Source of the DNA: Cryobacterium arcticum
GTDB lineage: Bacteria > Actinomycetota > Actinomycetes > Actinomycetales > Microbacteriaceae
Reading direction: 5' to 3'
DNA: 64,000 nt
NCBI RefSeq assembly: GCF_003185895.1
Contig: NZ_QHLY01000012.1
Span: forward strand, 434,001-498,000
Below are positions 48,333 to 56,530 of the stretch, piece by piece. Below the pieces are notes generated by a model that was given only the letters and a program-made list of their open reading frames with translations, searched no databases and was not told where the DNA came from. A program made the translations under genes and the position numbers. Every line of letters begins with the position of its first letter. Position 1 is the stretch's first letter.

Positions 48333-50264
48333 CTAGGCGGAGAAGTTGACCTTGACGGTGGACCCGCGCGGCGCTGAGGTGCCGACGTCCGGGCTCACCT
48401 TGGTGACGGTGAACAGCCCGGGCAGCAGGTCAGCCGTGACGTTGTAGTCCAGGCGGAAGCCGGCAGCCTCGAGCACGCCCTTGGCCTCGGACCAGGCCTG
48501 GCCGATGACATCGGGCACCTCGACAGGCTCAGGCCCGCGGGAGACCGTCAGCGTGATGACGGAGCCCTCGCGGATGGGGCCGCTGCCGGCGGGAGCGGCC
48601 GAGATGACGTCGCCCTCCGGAACAGTCTCGCTGTAGGTCTCCTCACCCGCCTGGCCCTCCAGGCCCTGGTCGGCGAGGGTGTCGACCGCGTCGTCGAGCG
48701 ACAGCCCGGTCACATCGGTGACATCGCCGAGCGAGACCGCGTAATTGATGGTGGAGCCCTCGAACGCGTCGCCGCCCTGCGAGACGTCGCCGCCGTCGCT
48801 GTCCCGGCTGGCGGAGATCACGAGACCTTCCTCGACGGAGTTGGAGAAGACCTCGTCAACGGTGCCGGGAACCGCCAGGGCGTCGGTGATCGCCGACGCC
48901 GCGGCATCCGGCGTGAGCCCGGCCAGCGCGGGCAGGGTGATGGGCTGTGGCCCCTGGGACACGTTGATCGTCACAGTGCTGCCCTTGGGCACCCTGGCGC
49001 CGTCACCCGGATCCGTGCCGACAACGAGGCCGGCCTCGATCTCGGTGCTGTATGCCGTTCCCGGCGCGGTGACCAGCCCGAGCGCTTCGAGCTGGGCGGA
49101 GGCATCCTCCGGCGAGGCCGATGTGAGCGACGGCACCTGGATCTCCGATCCGGGTCCGACACCGAAGTACCAGCCGGCACCGCCGGCGGCAGCGGCCAGG
49201 AAGATCACCAGGGCGAACCACCAGTAGCCGCGCCCGCGCCGCTTGCGAGCGGTCTCGGCGAGCTTGGTGACGTTGTCGGGCTCCTCGTCCTCAGCCACCG
49301 GCGGGGCGAGGGTGGCGGTCGCCAGGGGCGCCCGCCCCAGGATTTGGGTCTCAGCGTCGGCGGATGCCGCGGCGGCTCCACGGGGCAGCACCATCGTGGC
49401 CTGCATGGCGGTGTCGCTGGGCCGCACGAGCTTCTCCACCTCGAGCAGTTGGTCGAGCATCACCCGGGCGTCGCGCGGGCGTTCCTCCGGGTCGCGGGCG
49501 GTGGCCCAGAGCACCAGTTCGTCGAGCTCGAGGGGCACGCCCGGCGCCACCAGGCTGGGCATCGGCACGGTGTCGTTGGCGTGCTGGTAGGCCACCTGCA
49601 TGGGCGCCTCGCCCACGTAGGGCTGCTCGCCGGTCAGCATCTCATAGGTCATGATGCCGAGGGCATAGATGTCACTGCGGGCATCGGCGATGCCGCGGGT
49701 GACGAGTTCGGGGGAGAGGTACGCGACCGTACCCAGCAGCGCCTGCCCGGTCGCGGTGTTGTTGTTCACGGCGCGGGCCAGCCCGAAGTCGCCGATCTTG
49801 ATCCGGCCGTCGTCGGCCAGCAGCACGTTCTCCGGCTTGACGTCGCGGTGCACGATGCCGGCCTTGTGCGCGGCGGCGAGACCCGACAGCACGGCCTCGA
49901 GAATGTCCATGGTCTGCTCTGGCGTCAGCCGCCCGTAGTCCTTGAGCAGGTCGCGCAGCGTGATGCCGGGCAGGTGCTCCATCACCAGGTAGGCGATGTC
50001 GGCATCCTGGCCCTGGTCGAAGACGTTCACCACGTTGGGATGCGCCAGGCGGGCCGCCGAGCGGGCCTCCTGGATGAAGCGGCTGCGGAAGGCGTTGTCG
50101 TCGGCGAGGTGGCCGTGCATGATCTTGATCGCCACCCGGCGCTCGAGGCGCAGGTCGGTGGCGAGATACACGGTGGCCATGCCGCCGCGGGCGATCCGGG
50201 AGCGCACCTGATATCTGCCGTCGATGAGACGGCCGATCATGGGGTCTGTGGGGCTTTCGGTCAC
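48333..50264 (-). CDS. pknL: PASTA-domain Ser/Thr protein kinase, PknL-like
   Basis: A 643-aa transmembrane kinase from GTG 50264. The kinase domain (about residues 18-280) has the ATP lysine in VAIKIMHG (Lys47), the catalytic loop IVHRDVKPENVL (Asp141) and DFGLAR (Asp159). One membrane helix is at about 347-365, then four PASTA repeats outside the cell, for example VPSLTSASPEDASAQLEALG. PASTA domains sense peptidoglycan fragments. Position next to aroG and an Rv2175c-like gene is as in Mycobacterium pknL, though mycobacterial PknL lacks PASTA repeats. Candidate substrates in the window are GarA and the Rv2175c-like protein. Confidence 0.92.
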   Translation of the reverse strand: MTESPTDPMIGRLIDGRYQVRSRIARGGMATVYLATDLRLERRVAIKIMHGHLADDNAFRSRFIQEARSAARLAHPNVVNVFDQGQDADIAYLVMEHLPGITLRDLLKDYGRLTPEQTMDILEAVLSGLAAAHKAGIVHRDVKPENVLLADDGRIKIGDFGLARAVNNNTATGQALLGTVAYLSPELVTRGIADARSDIYALGIMTYEMLTGEQPYVGEAPMQVAYQHANDTVPMPSLVAPGVPLELDELVLWATARDPEERPRDARVMLDQLLEVEKLVRPSDTAMQATMVLPRGAAAASADAETQILGRAPLATATLAPPVAEDEEPDNVTKLAETARKRRGRGYWWFALVIFLAAAAGGAGWYFGVGPGSEIQVPSLTSASPEDASAQLEALGLVTAPGTAYSTEIEAGLVVGTDPGDGARVPKGSTVTINVSQGPQPITLPALAGLTPDAAASAITDALAVPGTVDEVFSNSVEEGLVISASRDSDGGDVSQGGDAFEGSTINYAVSLGDVTDVTGLSLDDAVDTLADQGLEGQAGEETYSETVPEGDVISAAPAGSGPIREGSVITLTVSRGPEPVEVPDVIGQAWSEAKGVLEAAGFRLDYNVTADLLPGLFTVTKVSPDVGTSAPRGSTVKVNFSA

Positions 50265-50270
50265 CCGTCG

Positions 50271-50276
50271 AGTCTA
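50271..50276 (-). promoter_or_regulatory. -10 element of a candidate leaderless pknL promoter
   Basis: TAGACT on the minus strand (50271-50276) is followed by six bases and the GTG start at 50264. There is no ribosome-binding site. Confidence 0.5.
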
Positions 50277-50425
50277 CGGAATAGTCGGGGGATCCTCGGG
50301 ATCTAAACGCCTGCGCGGCGGACACGATTCGGTCACCGTTGGTCGATCTGCCCGATTCAGGCCGGTCTTACGGTCAGCGGGCGTGCAGAGTGCTCCGCTC
50401 GGCAACCGACCGGGTCCGTGCCGGC

Positions 50426-51760
50426 TCAGCCGAGCTGGGCCAGCCAGCTCCGAGCGGATGCCTCCCAGTTGGCGTACAGGTCCGGGTAGCCGGAGATCTG
50501 CACGGCCTGGGCGGCCTGGGTCACCGACATGGCTTCCCAGCCCGGAATGTCGAGCAAGCCACGGGTGACGCCGGGGTTGGGGTTGACCGGCCCGCCGAAG
50601 AACGCGCGGCTGGCGCGCTCGGCGTCCATTACCTCGGCCTCCGTGCCCCAGCCGGAGCTCGGACGCTGCTGGAACAGGCCGAGCGAGTCGCGGTCGCCGT
50701 AGTCGAGATTGCGCAGGCCAGACTCTTGCGCTGCGGCGGCGAGTGCGACGACCAGTGCGGCATCGGTGGCGCCGGCCTGGCGGCCGACGGCGATGATCAG
50801 CCGGGCGTTCTCGGCCATCTCTGCGGTGAGTTCGTAGACGGTGTCGCGTGCCGGAGCCTGGATCGGGGTCGGTGTCGGAGTGATGACAACGGCCGGGGCG
50901 GCGTCGAGCACCGGCGCCCCGCCGGGGATGGTCAGCGACTGGCCGGGGTAGATGATGCTGGAGTAGCCCAGCCCGTTGGCCTCGAGGACGGCCTGCACGG
51001 TGACGCCGGCTGAGCTGGCGATCTTGTCGACGGTGTCCCCGGCGACCACGGTGTGGCTGCCAGGGGTGATCGGGGTGACGGCCGAAACGGCGACGGCCGA
51101 GCTGGCCGCCGGGGCGGCGGACGAACCGGCGGCAGGGAGCACGATGACCTGGCCGGGGAAGATGATGCTGCCCGGTCCCAGGCCGTTCGCGCTGAACACG
51201 GCGTCGGTGGGCACGCCGTGGGCGGCGGCGACGCCGCTGAGCGTGTCGCCGGACTGGATGGTGTACCGGGTGATCTCGGTCGACACCGGGGTGGGTGCAG
51301 CTGCAACGTTCAGTGCGGTGGTGGAGAGGGTGAGCACCTGGCCGGGGAAGATCACGGCGGACCAGCCGAGGCCGTTCAGGGCGAGTACGGATGCCGTCGA
51401 CAGGCCGAACCGGCCGGCGATGGCGCTGATGGTGTCGCCGTCGACGACCGTGTACTGGCTGGGGGCCGCGGCGACACTGGCCGGTTGCACGGCCTGCACC
51501 GGCTTGATCGCCGTCTGCGGCAGGGTGGTGCGGCTCTTCAGCGGCTTTTTCACGGCGGTGGCGGCCTGCGCAGGCGAGGCCAGGTTGAGCACGATGGCGA
51601 TGGTGCTGACCACGACGAGCGGGATGCTCGCGATGGTGCCCAGCGAGCGGCGCACCCCGGTCGGGCTCGGCCGGTGCCGGGCAGGGGTTGAGCTGGTCGT
51701 CTCGACGGGGGAGTCCTGGTGGACCTTTCCCGCTTCGAACTTGCTGGCTCTGGCCGACAT
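50426..51760 (-). CDS. Secreted LysM cell-wall protein with lysozyme-like C-terminus
   Basis: A 444-aa protein from ATG 51760 (MSARASKFEAGKVHQDSPVE). A basic N-terminus is followed by a membrane/signal helix (about 45-65, ending ASPAQAA). Three LysM modules follow, each with a G-D-T core: YTVVDGDTISAIAGRFGLS (about 102), YTIQSGDTLSGVAAAHGVP (about 167) and HTVVAGDTVDKIASSAGVT (about 235). The C-terminal 130 residues include ALAAAAQESGLRNLDYGDRD and SLGLFQQRPSSGWGT, resembling a goose-lysozyme/SLT-like fold with a possible catalytic Glu. It probably remodels peptidoglycan. Confidence 0.85.
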   Translation of the reverse strand: MSARASKFEAGKVHQDSPVETTSSTPARHRPSPTGVRRSLGTIASIPLVVVSTIAIVLNLASPAQAATAVKKPLKSRTTLPQTAIKPVQAVQPASVAAAPSQYTVVDGDTISAIAGRFGLSTASVLALNGLGWSAVIFPGQVLTLSTTALNVAAAPTPVSTEITRYTIQSGDTLSGVAAAHGVPTDAVFSANGLGPGSIIFPGQVIVLPAAGSSAAPAASSAVAVSAVTPITPGSHTVVAGDTVDKIASSAGVTVQAVLEANGLGYSSIIYPGQSLTIPGGAPVLDAAPAVVITPTPTPIQAPARDTVYELTAEMAENARLIIAVGRQAGATDAALVVALAAAAQESGLRNLDYGDRDSLGLFQQRPSSGWGTEAEVMDAERASRAFFGGPVNPNPGVTRGLLDIPGWEAMSVTQAAQAVQISGYPDLYANWEASARSWLAQLG

Positions 51761-51877
51761 TTCACACCCAATCGATAGTTGACTCGTCCTCAACGCTGAC
51801 ACAGAAGGCAAGCCGAGTCAATTAACCACGCGGGTGGCCTGCCGGATGGTTGCCGAAATACTGAAAATGGCCGCTCA

Positions 51878-51894
51878 GGCCCGTCAATCGGGCC
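51878..51894. promoter_or_regulatory. Inverted repeat between the LysM gene and the Rv2175c-like gene
   Basis: GGCCCG (51878-51883) and CGGGCC (51889-51894) are perfect 6-bp arms with a 5-base loop. It lies in the 180-bp divergent region, about 15 bp upstream of the TTGTCG -35 candidate of the Rv2175c-like gene. Possible operator or hairpin. Confidence 0.35.
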
Positions 51895-51905
51895 CGACAG
51901 GGGGT

Positions 51906-51934
51906 TTGTCGGCGATCCCGAATCGTGGGAAGCT
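51906..51934 (+). promoter_or_regulatory. Candidate leaderless promoter of the Rv2175c-like gene
   Basis: TTGTCG (51906-51911), a 17-bp spacer, GAAGCT (51929-51934) and six bases to GTG 51941. The -10 match is weak but the spacing is right and there is no ribosome-binding site. Confidence 0.4.
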
Positions 51935-51940
51935 TGACGG

Positions 51941-52324
51941 GTGACCGATTCGCATTCCGTTCAACCGCATTCAGTTCCTTCCTCCGACTCGGCTGATGCC
52001 GGCCCCGCGTGGCTCGCCATCCCCGACCTCGTCGAGATTCTGGGCCTCAGCACCAGCCGGGTGCGCCAGCTCATCGAGGACAAGCACCTCCTCGCCGTGC
52101 GCCGTGAGGGCAAGATCAGCGTGCCCGCCTCCTTCATCCGTGACGGTGCGCCGCTGGGTGAGCTGCGCGGCACCCTGATCGTGCTCTCCGACGACGGGTT
52201 CACCGACGAGCAGGCCATGGAGTGGCTGCTCGAGGTCGACGACAGCCTCGGCGTGCCGCCCATCGACGCGCTCCTGGCCGGTCGAAAGGCCGAAGTGCGC
52301 CGTGTGGCGCAGGCGCTCGCCTGA
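51941..52324 (+). CDS. Rv2175c-like DNA-binding protein
   Basis: A 127-aa protein from GTG 51941. The N-terminal 25 residues are Ser/Asp-rich, then a winged helix-turn-helix: WLAIPDLVEILGLSTSRVRQ and LIEDKHLLAVRREGKISVPA. The C-terminal part FTDEQAMEWLLEVDDSLGVP is the conserved second half of this family. In Mycobacterium Rv2175c is phosphorylated by PknL in its N-terminal tail, which stops DNA binding. Here the PASTA kinase gene is close by, with the LysM gene between them. Confidence 0.87.
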   Translation: MTDSHSVQPHSVPSSDSADAGPAWLAIPDLVEILGLSTSRVRQLIEDKHLLAVRREGKISVPASFIRDGAPLGELRGTLIVLSDDGFTDEQAMEWLLEVDDSLGVPPIDALLAGRKAEVRRVAQALA

Positions 52325-52404
52325 TCTGACGAACTCGCCTGAGCTGACGAGGTGACTGAGCTGACTGGCCGGACTGGCCAGCCGGTTCTGGCGGGCCCGG
52401 CTGC

Positions 52405-53538
52405 CTAGAACGCTCGGCGGGTCACCGTTCCGGCGAAATCGGTCAGCGCCGTGACCACGCCGGGTGCCACGGAGGAGCCGGCCAAGGCCGCCAGGGCCTG
52501 GGCCACGTTCTGCTGGATGAGCGTCTCCACACGGTCAACCGCGCCGCTGTCGACGATGATCTGCTGAAGGGTCACGATCTGCTCCGGGGTGAGGTCGTCC
52601 CGTCCGAGCAGGCGATCGACGGTGCCGAGCGCCGCGGCGTCCAGGCGCTCCCTGGCCAGCGCGATCAGCACAGTGCGCTTTCCCTCGCGCAGGTCGTCAC
52701 CGCTGGGCTTACCGGTGACAACCGCGTCACCGAACACCCCGAGCAGGTCGTCGCGCAGCTGGTATGCGATGCCGAGCGGCAGGCCGAACGCGCGCAGCAC
52801 ATCCAGGTGGTCGTCATCGGCTCCGGCCAGAGCCGCACCGATCACGAGTGGCGCCTGCACGCTGTACTTGGCCGACTTGAAGACGATGACCCGGATGGCG
52901 CGGTCCAGCAGCTCGGCTTCGGGCTGGGTGAGCCAGGCGCGTTCCTCCAGGATGTCGAGATACTGGCCGGCCGTGACTTCAGTGCGCATCAGGTTGAACT
53001 GGGCCCTGGCGCGGCGGGCACTGGTGCGGTCCGGAGCATCGTCGAGGCCCTCGTCGAGCAGCTCGTCGCTCCAGCCCAGCAGCAGGTCGCCGAGCAGGAT
53101 CGCCGAGGCGCGGCCGAAGTCGGCCGGGCTTCCCGCCCAGCCCTCGGCGCCGTGCAGGGCCTCGAAACGACGATGGGCCGACGGTGCCCCCCTGCGGGTG
53201 TCGGAGTTGTCGATGATGTCGTCGTGCACGAGCGCTGCGGCATGGAAGATCTCCAGCGCGGCGGCGGCCGAAACCAGGCCGGCCAGGCCGTCGGGAAGCG
53301 TGGGGGAGAGCCCCGCCCCGGCGGGCGTCTGCAGCCCAACAGCCGGCACCGGTACGCTCTGCCAGCCGAGGTGGGCGAACTGCGCTCTGAAGCGCTTTCC
53401 GCCGCTGAGAAACTGCCGTGAGAACTCAACCAGCACGGTCACGTCCGGGCTGATGGTCGTCACAATTGATTCACGCGTATTGATGAATTCGTCGATACGA
53501 GAATGAACCAGATCGACCAGTCGAGTGCTTTCAGCCAC
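52405..53538 (-). CDS. idsA: Polyprenyl diphosphate synthase (IdsA type)
   Basis: A 377-aa trans-isoprenyl diphosphate synthase from GTG 53538. The first Asp-rich motif is in LVHDDIIDNSDTRRGAPS (about residues 105-122), the second in YQLRDDLLGVFGDAVV (about 260-275), with GGKRFRAQFAHLGW at about 47-60. Product length is not evident from sequence; GGPP or longer quinone side chains are likely. It is the second such enzyme of the window besides CrtE (23333-24379) and lies in the same position as Rv2173 idsA2. Confidence 0.9.
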   Translation of the reverse strand: MAESTRLVDLVHSRIDEFINTRESIVTTISPDVTVLVEFSRQFLSGGKRFRAQFAHLGWQSVPVPAVGLQTPAGAGLSPTLPDGLAGLVSAAAALEIFHAAALVHDDIIDNSDTRRGAPSAHRRFEALHGAEGWAGSPADFGRASAILLGDLLLGWSDELLDEGLDDAPDRTSARRARAQFNLMRTEVTAGQYLDILEERAWLTQPEAELLDRAIRVIVFKSAKYSVQAPLVIGAALAGADDDHLDVLRAFGLPLGIAYQLRDDLLGVFGDAVVTGKPSGDDLREGKRTVLIALARERLDAAALGTVDRLLGRDDLTPEQIVTLQQIIVDSGAVDRVETLIQQNVAQALAALAGSSVAPGVVTALTDFAGTVTRRAF

Positions 53539-53544
53539 CTGCCT

Positions 53545-53550
53545 AGCCTA
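53545..53550 (-). promoter_or_regulatory. -10 element of a candidate leaderless idsA promoter
   Basis: TAGGCT on the minus strand (53545-53550), six bases, then GTG 53538, without a ribosome-binding site. Confidence 0.5.
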
Positions 53551-53572
53551 GCCATCTCGGCGGGACTAGAAT

Positions 53573-53578
53573 TAGGGT
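53573..53578 (+). promoter_or_regulatory. -10 element upstream of the DUF3040 gene
   Basis: TAGGGT at 53573-53578 would give a leader of about 27 bases carrying the ggagga ribosome-binding site at 53601 before ATG 53612. It lies only 23 bp from the divergent idsA -10 element. Confidence 0.45.
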
Positions 53579-53611
53579 CTAATCCGCTCGATCCCCAATT
53601 GGAGGAATGAG

Positions 53612-53992
53612 ATGCCGCTTTCAGAACAAGAGCAGCGACTCCTCGAAGAGATGGAGCGCAGTCTCTATCACAACGATGCCGAATTCGTGGCGAGTGTCGG
53701 GGGCACCCGTCTTCGCCCCAACTACCGCTCCATAGTTCTCGGGGTGCTCGCCGGTGTCGTGGGAATCGCGACTCTTGTGGCCGGGGTTGCGATGCAGCAG
53801 CTCTGGCTGGGCATCGTCGGATTCATCATCATGTTCGGTGGCGTGCTGCTCGCGATCACACCCGGTCGCACGGCGAGGGCGACGCGGCCCTCGGCCGGCT
53901 CGTCCAGTCGGCCGACGCAGGCACGCAGCCAGCAGGGCTTCATGGACAAGCTCAATGACCGTTGGGACCGCCGCCAGGACGGCCAGCAGTAA
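53612..53992 (+). CDS. DUF3040 membrane protein
   Basis: A 126-aa protein with ATG 53612 and a strong ggagga site. It begins MPLSEQEQRLLEEMERSLYH, the DUF3040 signature, and has two adjacent membrane helices (about residues 40-80). The C-terminus is basic and hydrophilic. The function of the family is unknown; in actinobacteria it lies just upstream of mraZ, as in Mycobacterium Rv2169c. Followed by an intrinsic terminator at 54012. Confidence 0.9.
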   Translation: MPLSEQEQRLLEEMERSLYHNDAEFVASVGGTRLRPNYRSIVLGVLAGVVGIATLVAGVAMQQLWLGIVGFIIMFGGVLLAITPGRTARATRPSAGSSSRPTQARSQQGFMDKLNDRWDRRQDGQQ

Positions 53993-54011
53993 CCGGAGTT
54001 CTCCGCAGAAG

Positions 54012-54050
54012 CGCCCGCCCCCCTCATCGGGATGGCGGGCGTTTTCTTGT
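54012..54050 (+). terminator. Intrinsic terminator of the DUF3040 gene
   Basis: CGCCCGCC (54012-54019) and GGCGGGCG (54034-54041) form an 8-bp stem, followed by TTTTCTTGTT. A classic Rho-independent terminator 20 bp after the DUF3040 stop. Confidence 0.8.
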
Positions 54051-54054
54051 TAAC

Positions 54055-54165
54055 GCTCGGTCTTGATGCTCGGTGTTGATGCTGGGCCGCACGCGGCCCC
54101 ACCCGCCTCCCTTTTCCCCCACCCGAACGCGCACGCGGGCCGGCCAGCAGGCCGGTCCTTTTTTT
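54055..54165 (+). ncRNA. Candidate small RNA between DUF3040 and mraZ
   Basis: Between two terminators lies about 100 bp with a perfect GGGCCGC-AC-GCGGCCC hairpin (54084-54099), a CU-rich single-stranded stretch including CCTCCC, and a final hairpin (CCGGCC-AGCA-GGCCGG, 54140-54155) followed by seven T (54159-54165). This is the layout of an actinobacterial small RNA with an anti-Shine-Dalgarno-like region. No promoter is clear, so it may also be a processed 3' end. Confidence 0.35.
54140..54165 (+). terminator. Second hairpin with T7 run before mraZ
   Basis: CCGGCC (54140-54145), AGCA, GGCCGG (54150-54155), then tcc and seven T. It cannot be a terminator for DUF3040, which already has one, so it probably ends another short transcript. 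Confidence 0.6.
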
Positions 54166-54284
54166 ATGCCCGAAATCTCGCCAGACTGCGCCAAAACATG
54201 GGATTCTCCTCCACCGCGTCGTTCCGCGTGTTTCCAGGGAATAATTAGGCAACTTCGCAGCAATATCCCGCATTTTCCAGACGC

Positions 54285-54314
54285 GGTGGTTGATAGTGGA
54301 GTAAAGTGGAGCAA
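54285..54314 (+). promoter_or_regulatory. Three tandem decamers, probable MraZ-binding site
   Basis: GGTGGTTGAT, AGTGGAGTAA and AGTGGAGCAA follow one another at exactly 10-bp periodicity (54285-54314), 34 bp upstream of the mraZ ATG. All share the GTGG core. MraZ proteins bind direct GTGG-type repeats with one helical turn spacing in front of their own operon, so this is its probable autoregulatory operator. TAAAGT inside (54302-54307) could also be the -10 box. Confidence 0.8.
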
Positions 54315-54347
54315 CACCTGACCTTGGCCGGAAGAGAGGGGTGATGA

Positions 54348-54779
54348 ATGTTCCTCGGGACCTATGCCCCCAAGCTCGACGAAAAAGGACGCGTCATCCT
54401 GCCGGCCAAGTTCCGCGAGGAGCTCTCTACCGGGATCGTCATGACCCGCGGTCAGGAGCGGTGCCTCTACGTCTTCACCAACCGTGATTTCGACGAGGTC
54501 CACGAGAAGATCCGCCAGGCGCCGATCACCAGCAAGGAGGGGCGCGACTTCTTCCGCGTCTTCCTGTCCGGTGCCAGCGCCGAAACCCCCGACAAGCAGA
54601 ACCGGGTCACCATCCCCGCCAACCTGCGGGCCTACGCCGGCCTCGGCCGCGACCTCACCGTCATCGGTGTCGGCACGCGCGTCGAGATCTGGGACACCGA
54701 GGTCTGGGAGGCGTACCTCGCCGAGCAGGAATCCTCGTTCGCCAACATCACGGAGGAGGTGATTCCGGGACTCTTCTAG
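54348..54779 (+). CDS. mraZ: Transcriptional regulator MraZ
   Basis: A 143-aa protein of two SpoVT/AbrB-like halves, each with the D-x3-R signature: [16 protein letters not shown] (about residues 9-24) and [18 protein letters not shown] (about 81-98). ATG 54348 with gaagagaggg at 54331. MraZ binds DNA upstream of the dcw operon, which it heads, and regulates division genes. Decamer repeats at 54285-54314 are its likely target. Confidence 0.96.
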   Translation: MFLGTYAPKLDEKGRVILPAKFREELSTGIVMTRGQERCLYVFTNRDFDEVHEKIRQAPITSKEGRDFFRVFLSGASAETPDKQNRVTIPANLRAYAGLGRDLTVIGVGTRVEIWDTEVWEAYLAEQESSFANITEEVIPGLF

Positions 54780-54878
54780 CTCCTGGTGCCCGACTCCCAG
54801 CCGTTTGCCTCCTGACACACTTCCCCGGTGCCAGGCAGAACGGATGGGGATCAGGCAGCAGGATCCGCCCCGGTAGCT

Positions 54879-55904
54879 ATGAACAACGACACGAACAACA
54901 ACCCGAACGACGAGATGACCAACAACACCCCCGCCAGCCCGGCCGACCGGCCGCAGCTGAACGAGATCCACGTGCCGGTGCTACTCGAGCGCAGCATCGA
55001 ACTGCTCGGCCCGGCCATCGAGAAGCCCGGTGCGGTCCTCGTCGACGCCACCCTCGGCATGGGCGGCCACGCCGAAGCCATGCTGACCCGCTTTCCCGGC
55101 CTCACCCTGGTGGGCCTGGACCGTGACCTCGACGCGCTGGCCGTCGCCGAAGAGCGGCTCAAGCCGTTCCAGGGCCGTATCCACCTGGTGCACACCGTCT
55201 ACGACGGCATCCTCGACGCCCTCGCCGGCCTCGGCATCGACGAGGTTCAGGGAGTCCTCTTCGACCTCGGAGTGTCGAGCATGCAGCTCGACCAGGTGGA
55301 GCGCGGCTTCTCCTACTCCAAGGACGCACCGCTGGACATGCGCATGGACAGCACCTCGCCGCTCACGGCCGAACGCATCCTCGCCGAGTACAGCGAAGCC
55401 GACCTCCGCCGCATTTTCCAGGAGTACGGCGAAGAGAAGCTCGCCGGCCGGTACGCCAAGGCGATCGTCGAAGCCCGCTCCACCACCCCGTTCGTGCGCT
55501 CTGCCCACCTGGTCGAGGTCATCACCAAGGTCACCCCCGTCGCCGTGCAGCGGATGGGGCACCCCGCCAAGCGGGTCTTCCAGGCACTCCGTATCGAGGT
55601 CAACCAGGAACTGGCCGTTCTCGAACGTGCCATCCCCGCCGCGATGGAGGCTGTCGCCGTCGACGGTCGCATCGTCTCGATGGCCTACCAGTCGCTCGAA
55701 GATCGCATCGTGAAGCGGATGTTCGCCGCCGCGTCGACCTCGAGTGCTCCCGCCGGTCTCCCGGTGGAACTTCCGGAACACAAACCACTGTTCACCCTGC
55801 TCATCCGTGGTGCCGAGCTGGCATCCGAAGATGAGCGGGCGATCAACCCCCGTGCAACGTCGGTTCGCCTGCGTGCCGCGCAACGACTGAGGAGAGCCGA
55901 ATGA
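54879..55904 (+). CDS. rsmH: 16S rRNA m4C1402 methyltransferase RsmH (MraW)
   Basis: About 341 aa from ATG 54879; GTG 54828 or ATG 54915 are possible, as the first 30 residues are Asn/Thr-rich and not conserved. The family part starts [18 protein letters not shown]-binding region: [20 protein letters not shown] (about 50-69). Other signatures: [20 protein letters not shown] and [13 protein letters not shown]. RsmH methylates C1402 of 16S rRNA. The stop overlaps ftsL (ATGA). Confidence 0.95.
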   Translation: MNNDTNNNPNDEMTNNTPASPADRPQLNEIHVPVLLERSIELLGPAIEKPGAVLVDATLGMGGHAEAMLTRFPGLTLVGLDRDLDALAVAEERLKPFQGRIHLVHTVYDGILDALAGLGIDEVQGVLFDLGVSSMQLDQVERGFSYSKDAPLDMRMDSTSPLTAERILAEYSEADLRRIFQEYGEEKLAGRYAKAIVEARSTTPFVRSAHLVEVITKVTPVAVQRMGHPAKRVFQALRIEVNQELAVLERAIPAAMEAVAVDGRIVSMAYQSLEDRIVKRMFAAASTSSAPAGLPVELPEHKPLFTLLIRGAELASEDERAINPRATSVRLRAAQRLRRAE

Positions 55905-56497
55905 GCGACAACCTGGCCCGCGTATTCGAATCGGCACCGCTCGGTCCGAACGAACTCAACCCGCGCCTGCCCGGCGCCGACGAACGTCGCCACATCGAGA
56001 TCGTCAGCCCGAGCGCGCACAAGCGCCCCCGGGTGGTCTACGCGCTGTCCGCCGTCGCCTGCGTCGGTGCGATCATCGTGGCGCAGCTGCTGCTCAGCGT
56101 CGGCATCTCCCAGGGTGCCTACGAGATCTCGGCACTGCGCGCCAGCCAGGTCGAACTCGGCCGCACCGCGGACAGCGTCAGCGAGGACCTGATCAGGGTC
56201 TCCTCTCCGCAGAGCCTGGCCGCCAACGCCGAAGCGCTGGGCATGATCACCAACTCGAACTCCGCCTACCTCCGGCTCTCCGACGGCGCGGTCCTCGGCG
56301 CTCCCAGCTCCGCCAGCGGCAGCCAGGCCGGCGCAGCCAGCCTGGTACCGAACTCCCTGCTCGCCGGCGTGCCGCTCGTCACCCAGGTTCCCGCCGGGGG
56401 ACAGGGCGCCAGCGTCGCATCAACGGTTCCCACCGGAACCTCCGCGCCGGCTGCGGTTGCCGTGACAGACGGCCTGCCGTCGCCGACAACGCGCTAA
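55901..56497 (+). CDS. ftsL: FtsL-like cell division protein
   Basis: A 198-aa single-pass membrane protein between rsmH and ftsI, the fixed position of FtsL. A cytoplasmic tail of about 45 residues precedes the helix [20 protein letters not shown] (about 46-65). A short heptad-like segment follows ([20 protein letters not shown]), where FtsL pairs with FtsB. The Ala/Ser/Gly-rich C-terminal 70 residues are not conserved. FtsL sequences diverge strongly, so the call rests on topology and position. Confidence 0.85.
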   Translation: MSDNLARVFESAPLGPNELNPRLPGADERRHIEIVSPSAHKRPRVVYALSAVACVGAIIVAQLLLSVGISQGAYEISALRASQVELGRTADSVSEDLIRVSSPQSLAANAEALGMITNSNSAYLRLSDGAVLGAPSSASGSQAGAASLVPNSLLAGVPLVTQVPAGGQGASVASTVPTGTSAPAAVAVTDGLPSPTTR

Positions 56498-56530
56498 TTA
56501 TCGGTACTGTCCGATAACAGGAGGTCTCAC

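Larger units (their letters stand above)
53993..54347 (+). other. Intergenic region of 355 bp before mraZ
   Basis: It holds, in order: the DUF3040 terminator (54012-54050), a perfect 7-bp hairpin with arms GGGCCGC/GCGGCCC (54084-54099), a pyrimidine-rich stretch with CCTCCC (about 54105-54125), a hairpin followed by seven T (54140-54165), an AT-richer stretch and the mraZ operator-like decamers (54285-54314). An open frame of 82 codons here has no plausible start and no recognisable product. Confidence 0.6.

Noticed and set aside
54073..54321. 82-codon open frame in the gap before mraZ
   Set aside because: It runs through two terminator hairpins and the mraZ operator decamers, with no ribosome-binding site and no conserved sequence.
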